Positions 6,211-8,942 of a DNA stretch of 8,942 bases are shown here, one piece after another (position 1 is the stretch's first letter; every line of letters starts with the position of its first letter). Below the pieces are notes generated by a model. The model saw only the letters and a program-made list of their open reading frames with translations, had not been told where the DNA came from and ran no database searches. The position numbers and the translations under genes are program-made. The stretch covers positions 1 through 8,942 of the forward strand of contig JAKIVW010000073.1 in assembly GCA_022750355.1 (NCBI GenBank). Reading direction: 5' to 3'. This DNA comes from Thermoplasmata archaeon (GTDB taxonomy: Archaea; Thermoplasmatota; Thermoplasmata; Lutacidiplasmatales; UBA184).

Positions 6211-7133
6211 ATGCTGGTCGTGGCGACCCGCCGAAACCCTTCCGCCTCGTAGAATCGAACCGCGGGCAGGTTGACCGCGGTCACCCAAAGGCGTACCTTT
6301 TCGTAACCGAGCCCGACCAGGGCGCGAAGCGCCCACCGGAGCAAGAAGCGCCCGTACCCCTTTTGCCGCCGCTCGGGGTCGACCATGATGTCGACGAAGA
6401 CCGCTTCCCGGGCGGAGACCTCCGCGGTGAGGATCCCCCCGATCAGGCGGGTCGGCTCGGTCTCGATGAGGGCGGTAGAGGCCGCGTCCAGGAACAGACC
6501 GAGCGCGTTCCCGAGGAGTCCGGTGAGGACCCGGGAGTACTCTTCGGGGTCGCCCCCGACGAGCTGGTCGTCCACCGAACCCCGAAACGCCCGCCAGTCG
6601 AGGTCCGCCAGCGCGGCGAGCGTGATGTCCCGCGCGGGGACCCGCTCGAGCCCGGCCGGCGGAACCGAGGGTGCATCGGTGTCGCCCGGGCGGAGCGTTC
6701 GGACCATGCAGAACCGTTCGATGACGGTCGCTCCGGGTCGGGCCGTGAGGGTCGAGAGCAGACGGCGCTCGGCGTCCACCGTCAGTCCGGTGAAACCGAC
6801 ATTGACCGTCGTCGCCGGGGAACCGAGGCCGTCCAGGAGGGCCAGGGAGAGCTGCACGGAATCCGATTCGTCCGTGGAGTGGACGTGGCCCCACGCCCGA
6901 CTTCCCCGGACGTTTCCGAACGCGAGACCCCCCGTCCCTTTCGACGGCGAGTAGAACCATCCGGGTTGACGACCGGCCCGAAGGTCCTCGGCGGCCTTCT
7001 CGACCCAGGAACCCTGGAAGTCCTCCCCCCGGAGGACGAGCTCGCGACGGACGGTCTGGAGGAGTTCCAACAGGTCGTCGGTCGAAGCCGCCGTGGCCAA
7101 CCGGGGTCGCTCCGCACCGGGAGGACGGGTCAC
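6159..7133 (-). CDS. GNAT-family N-acetyltransferase with a degenerate N-terminal GNAT-like domain
   Basis: This is a 324-residue protein. The C-terminal domain (about 161-313) has acetyl-CoA-binding motif A, VDPERRQKGYGRFLL (251-265), and the motif B signature NLPAVRFYEAEGF (288-300). It should transfer an acetyl group to an amine on a substrate that cannot be named from sequence. Residues 10-148 resemble the end of a second GNAT fold, with a strand-rich VNVGFTGLTVDAERRLL segment and a closing FCMVRTL, but no R-x-x-G-x-G/A signature, so this half is probably structural or substrate-binding. The frame stays open far upstream through prs, but that region is a shadow of prs. I chose GTG at 7133 because it overlaps the prs stop as GTGA, a typical coupled start. 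The last 52 bp are antisense to the nuclease gene; the domain ends with YRWERP inside this overlap. It is cotranscribed with prs. Confidence 0.85.
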   Translation of the reverse strand: MTRPPGAERPRLATAASTDDLLELLQTVRRELVLRGEDFQGSWVEKAAEDLRAGRQPGWFYSPSKGTGGLAFGNVRGSRAWGHVHSTDESDSVQLSLALLDGLGSPATTVNVGFTGLTVDAERRLLSTLTARPGATVIERFCMVRTLRPGDTDAPSVPPAGLERVPARDITLAALADLDWRAFRGSVDDQLVGGDPEEYSRVLTGLLGNALGLFLDAASTALIETEPTRLIGGILTAEVSAREAVFVDIMVDPERRQKGYGRFLLRWALRALVGLGYEKVRLWVTAVNLPAVRFYEAEGFRRVATTSIYRWERPVGEPQPQRSR

Positions 7134-8008
7134 GGGGACGGTAGCTCGGCCCGGAGGATCTCGGCGATGTCCGGGGCCACGGACGCCTTTTCCGCGGCGT
7201 TCCCGAGAGTGTCGGTCGAGTAGACCTCGTCCGTAACGGCCTTGATGCGTTCGAAGGCGTCCTTGAGGAACAGACCGTGGGTGCACGCCGCACTGACGGC
7301 GCCCGCCCCACGCTTGTGCAGGATCTTGGCCGCCTCGACGATCGTTCCCCCCGTCGTGATCACGTCGTCCACCAGCACGATGTGCTTCCCCTCGATCGCG
7401 AGCGGTAGTTCCGCGGGCATCCGGAGCTCCACGTGCTCGCTGTCGATCCGTTTCTTGTCGAGGGCGAACCAAGGTTTGTCGAGCAGTCCGGCCATTCGAC
7501 GGACCCGATCCACCCCGCCCTTGTCGGGAGAGACGAGGATGTCGAGCGGGCGCTCCCGCAGCAGGCGCGCGATGGCCGGTATGCCGCTCGCCTCGAACGC
7601 CGGCTTCGTGAACTGCCGCAGGGTCTCCGCCGAGTGCAGGTCGACCGTGAGCACGATGTCGGCGCCCAGTTCGACATGCTGGCAGAGCGATCGTGCGCTC
7701 ACCGGTTCCCCGGGGAAGAACCTCCGGTCCTGCCGAGCGTACCCGAAGTACGGGACCACCGCGACGACCCGGCGGGCGCCCGCTTCCCGGACCGCGTCCT
7801 CGAGGAGGAACAGCTCGAGGAGGTCGGCGTCCGTCCGCGTGGATTGGACGATGACGACGTCCTCGCCCTCGAGGCGTCCCCCGACCCGCACGTACATCTC
7901 TCCGTCGGGGAACCGCTTGGTGAAGGGGATACCGAAAGGGGCGTTCGAGAGTTCGCGAGAGATCCGTTCCGCAAGCGCGGTCGACGCCGTCCCTCCGATG
8001 ACGTGCAT
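7130..8008 (-). CDS. prs: Ribose-phosphate pyrophosphokinase (PRPP synthetase), archaeal type
   Basis: This 292-residue cytoplasmic enzyme transfers pyrophosphate from ATP to ribose 5-phosphate, giving PRPP for purine, pyrimidine, histidine, tryptophan and NAD synthesis. Motifs are FPDGEMYVR (33-41), the ATP-binding YARQDRRF (90-97), TVDLHS (121-126), VSPDKGG (159-165), a Lys-rich flexible-loop segment LDKKR (183-187), and the PRPP-binding loop VLVDDVITTGGTI (211-223). The length is shorter than bacterial enzymes (about 315) and fits the archaeal class. The ATG at 8008 is preceded by GAGGT at 8-nt spacing. It is 57 bp downstream of the signal peptidase gene and overlaps the acetyltransferase gene by four bases, so it may be the first gene of a two-gene unit or the middle of a longer one. 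PRPP is also used by quinolinate phosphoribosyltransferase, linking it loosely to nadB. Confidence 0.96.
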   Translation of the reverse strand: MHVIGGTASTALAERISRELSNAPFGIPFTKRFPDGEMYVRVGGRLEGEDVVIVQSTRTDADLLELFLLEDAVREAGARRVVAVVPYFGYARQDRRFFPGEPVSARSLCQHVELGADIVLTVDLHSAETLRQFTKPAFEASGIPAIARLLRERPLDILVSPDKGGVDRVRRMAGLLDKPWFALDKKRIDSEHVELRMPAELPLAIEGKHIVLVDDVITTGGTIVEAAKILHKRGAGAVSAACTHGLFLKDAFERIKAVTDEVYSTDTLGNAAEKASVAPDIAEILRAELPSP

Positions 8009-8016
8009 CGCCGATG

Positions 8017-8021
8017 ACCTC
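8017..8021 (-). promoter_or_regulatory. Shine-Dalgarno site of prs
   Basis: The minus strand reads GAGGT with 8 nt to the prs ATG. Unlike nadB and the nuclease gene, prs therefore appears to have a leader. Confidence 0.6.
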
Positions 8022-8023
8022 GA

Positions 8024-8040
8024 GGCCCCGGACCGGGGCC
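8024..8040. repeat. Perfect 17-bp palindrome upstream of prs
   Basis: GGCCCCGG, a single A, then CCGGGGCC: 8-bp arms without mismatch. It lies between the likely TATA element (8044-8052) and the ribosome binding site (8017-8021), near where transcription should begin. The position suits an operator. It could also fold in RNA as a short hairpin if transcription starts upstream in the signal peptidase unit. No T-run follows, so a terminator is not supported. In GC-rich DNA a chance palindrome is possible. Confidence 0.5.
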
Positions 8041-8043
8041 GGC

Positions 8044-8052
8044 ACTAAAGGA
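8044..8052 (-). promoter_or_regulatory. Possible weak TATA element of prs
   Basis: The minus strand reads TCCTTTAGT in the 57-bp gap before prs, the most A/T-rich stretch there. Its centre is about 39 nt from the ATG, giving a predicted leader of some 13-15 nt, which would include the GAGGT ribosome binding site. The match to the archaeal TATA consensus is partial; prs may instead be read through from the signal peptidase gene. Confidence 0.35.
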
Positions 8053-8065
8053 TTACCCGGGCCGC

Positions 8066-8942
8066 CTAGAGTTGTTCGTCTTCGTCGTCGTGCCGCTTGG
8101 GTTTGGCACCGCGCCGTACCTTCGGCTTGGGGCGTCCGCGTCGATTCTGGTTCCTCGGGACCGCGGAAGGTTTGGGGCTGGGCCGGCGGCCGCTTCGCAC
8201 GGGTTCGTCCTCCTCTTCCTCCTCGGCATCCTCCTTGGCTCCGGGCCAAGGTCGGAGCGATCGCAAGAAACTCCGCGCGCGCGAAGCGCTCCCCTCTTCG
8301 GCTTCCGGCTCCTCATCCTCGGCGGCCGCCTCTTCCTCGGCTTTCCGTCGGGGGTCTTCGACCCCTTCCACCCTGAGCGCGTAGTGGAGTCCGAACGCGA
8401 GCAAGATCACGCCGGCGAACGAGAGCCCCAGGAACTGCCAGGATTGGGGCGGAACCTCCCCCGTGGTCGGGCTCCCCTCGAGCCACAATTTGAGCGCCCC
8501 CACCCACGGGATCATGCCCCGTGCGACGCCGATGACCCATCCGGGCTCGACCAACGAACTCAGTTCGAAGCCGCTCGATTGGTCATAGGTCCCCAATCCG
8601 GCGTTGATGTTGTTGTCGCCCATCGTGAGGAAACCCGAATGGGGGCCGAGGAACGCCGGCTGAAGGTCGATCGAAACGTTCACGCTCGCCCAACCCACGT
8701 GGAACAGGTCGAGTGTCGATGTCAGGTCGGTCGTCGCACAGTCCCCCCTCGTGCCGGGCGTCGCGTAGACCGCCCCGGATTGATTGCCGCAGGGAAGTCC
8801 GGCGAGTCCGAACGCGGTGTACCCCCGAACGCTGGGAACCCATTGGAGGAAGACGATGGCCCGGTGGATGACCGGAGTCCCCACCAAACCGTTCGGATAG
8901 TACAGCAAGACGTCACCGTACTCCCCGTAGGTGGAATACCCG
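8066..8942 (-). CDS. Signal peptidase I (S26B, archaeal type), N-terminus outside the window
   Basis: The frame is open at the right edge; 291 residues are visible, ending at TAG 8066-8068. The membrane enzyme removes signal peptides from secreted proteins on the outer face of the membrane. Visible family features are GDVLLYYPNG followed by TPVIHR (catalytic-type His, codon 8864-8866), a MGDNN segment with conserved Asp (codon 8615-8617) followed by a second Asp in TYDQ, and GWVIGVARGMIPWVG. The Ser nucleophile lies upstream of the window. Between His and the GDNN box is an insert of about 80 residues with two cysteines that could form a disulfide outside the cell. A membrane segment (FLGLSFAGVILLAFGLHYAL) is followed by about 100 cytoplasmic residues, first Glu-rich, then Arg/Lys/Pro-rich, then acidic again. 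This tail is far beyond the family core. Family call secure. Confidence 0.9.
   Translation of the reverse strand, partial: GYSTYGEYGDVLLYYPNGLVGTPVIHRAIVFLQWVPSVRGYTAFGLAGLPCGNQSGAVYATPGTRGDCATTDLTSTLDLFHVGWASVNVSIDLQPAFLGPHSGFLTMGDNNINAGLGTYDQSSGFELSSLVEPGWVIGVARGMIPWVGALKLWLEGSPTTGEVPPQSWQFLGLSFAGVILLAFGLHYALRVEGVEDPRRKAEEEAAAEDEEPEAEEGSASRARSFLRSLRPWPGAKEDAEEEEEDEPVRSGRRPSPKPSAVPRNQNRRGRPKPKVRRGAKPKRHDDEDEQL

Noticed and set aside
5443..7311. 622-residue minus-strand frame spanning nuclease and acetyltransferase
   Set aside because: Low-complexity Arg/Pro/Gly composition typical of GC-rich shadow frames. It covers two well-supported genes in other frames.
8024..8040. Terminator after the signal peptidase gene
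   Set aside because: The dyad has almost no loop, is not followed by a T-run on the minus strand, and lies immediately before the prs ribosome binding site.
7134..8249. Upstream half of the minus-strand frame 6159-8249 as an N-terminal extension of the acetyltransferase
   Set aside because: It runs antisense-free through prs in another frame, is Arg/Gly/Pro-rich with no domain, and prs motifs are unmistakable. The GTG at 7133 gives a normal start.
1..8942. tRNA, rRNA, CRISPR array, insertion sequence or attachment site
   Set aside because: No regularly spaced repeats, transposase motifs, terminal inverted repeats or structured-RNA hallmarks were seen on either strand.

Overview
This GC-rich window most likely comes from an archaeon. 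The evidence is an archaea-type phosphopantothenate synthetase, an archaeal-type ribose-phosphate pyrophosphokinase, a Ser/His-type (S26B) signal peptidase, and TATA boxes placed about 24-27 nt upstream of start codons, which implies leaderless mRNAs. The proteins are Arg-rich and not generally acidic, so a salt-in haloarchaeon is unlikely. A GC-rich member of Thermoplasmatota or another euryarchaeal lineage is plausible, but the lineage cannot be fixed from sequence reading alone. L-aspartate oxidase, an isovaleryl-CoA-dehydrogenase-like enzyme and a free-methionine-sulfoxide-reductase-like GAF protein fit an aerobic or facultative heterotroph.

Layout. The left edge (1-465, +) holds the 3' part of a GAF-domain gene. 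It converges on, and overlaps by 104 bp, the minus-strand phosphopantothenate synthetase (362-1189). Upstream on the minus strand lie a coiled-coil protein of unknown function (1204-1941), an isovaleryl-type acyl-CoA dehydrogenase (1965-3152) and nadB (3152-4765). nadB and the dehydrogenase share one nucleotide (TGATG) and form a coupled pair. The coiled-coil gene has its own TATA box inside the end of the dehydrogenase gene and probably carries the synthetase with it.

A 77-bp divergent promoter region (4766-4842) separates nadB from a plus-strand gene (4843-6210). That gene encodes a RecB/Cas4-like PD-(D/E)XK nuclease made of two tandem copies of one domain, the second with every catalytic position lost. 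The two TATA boxes sit in an 11-bp perfect inverted repeat. The nuclease gene converges on and overlaps by 52 bp a tandem GNAT acetyltransferase gene (6159-7133, -), which overlaps prs (7130-8008, -) by four bases (GTGA). The right edge holds the 3' part of a signal peptidase I gene (8066-8942, -) with a long charged cytoplasmic tail.

The metabolic theme is cofactor and nucleotide supply: NAD (nadB), CoA (phosphopantothenate synthetase), PRPP (prs, also a substrate for NAD and nucleotide synthesis) and CoA-thioester oxidation. The genome is very compact: five of the seven gene junctions overlap or are under 25 bp. Genes with their own promoters (nadB, nuclease, coiled coil) look leaderless. 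The dehydrogenase, inside an operon, and prs carry Shine-Dalgarno sequences. The tandem active/inactive nuclease is the most unusual item. No mobile element, CRISPR array, tRNA or rRNA was seen, and no intergenic stretch exceeds 80 bp.
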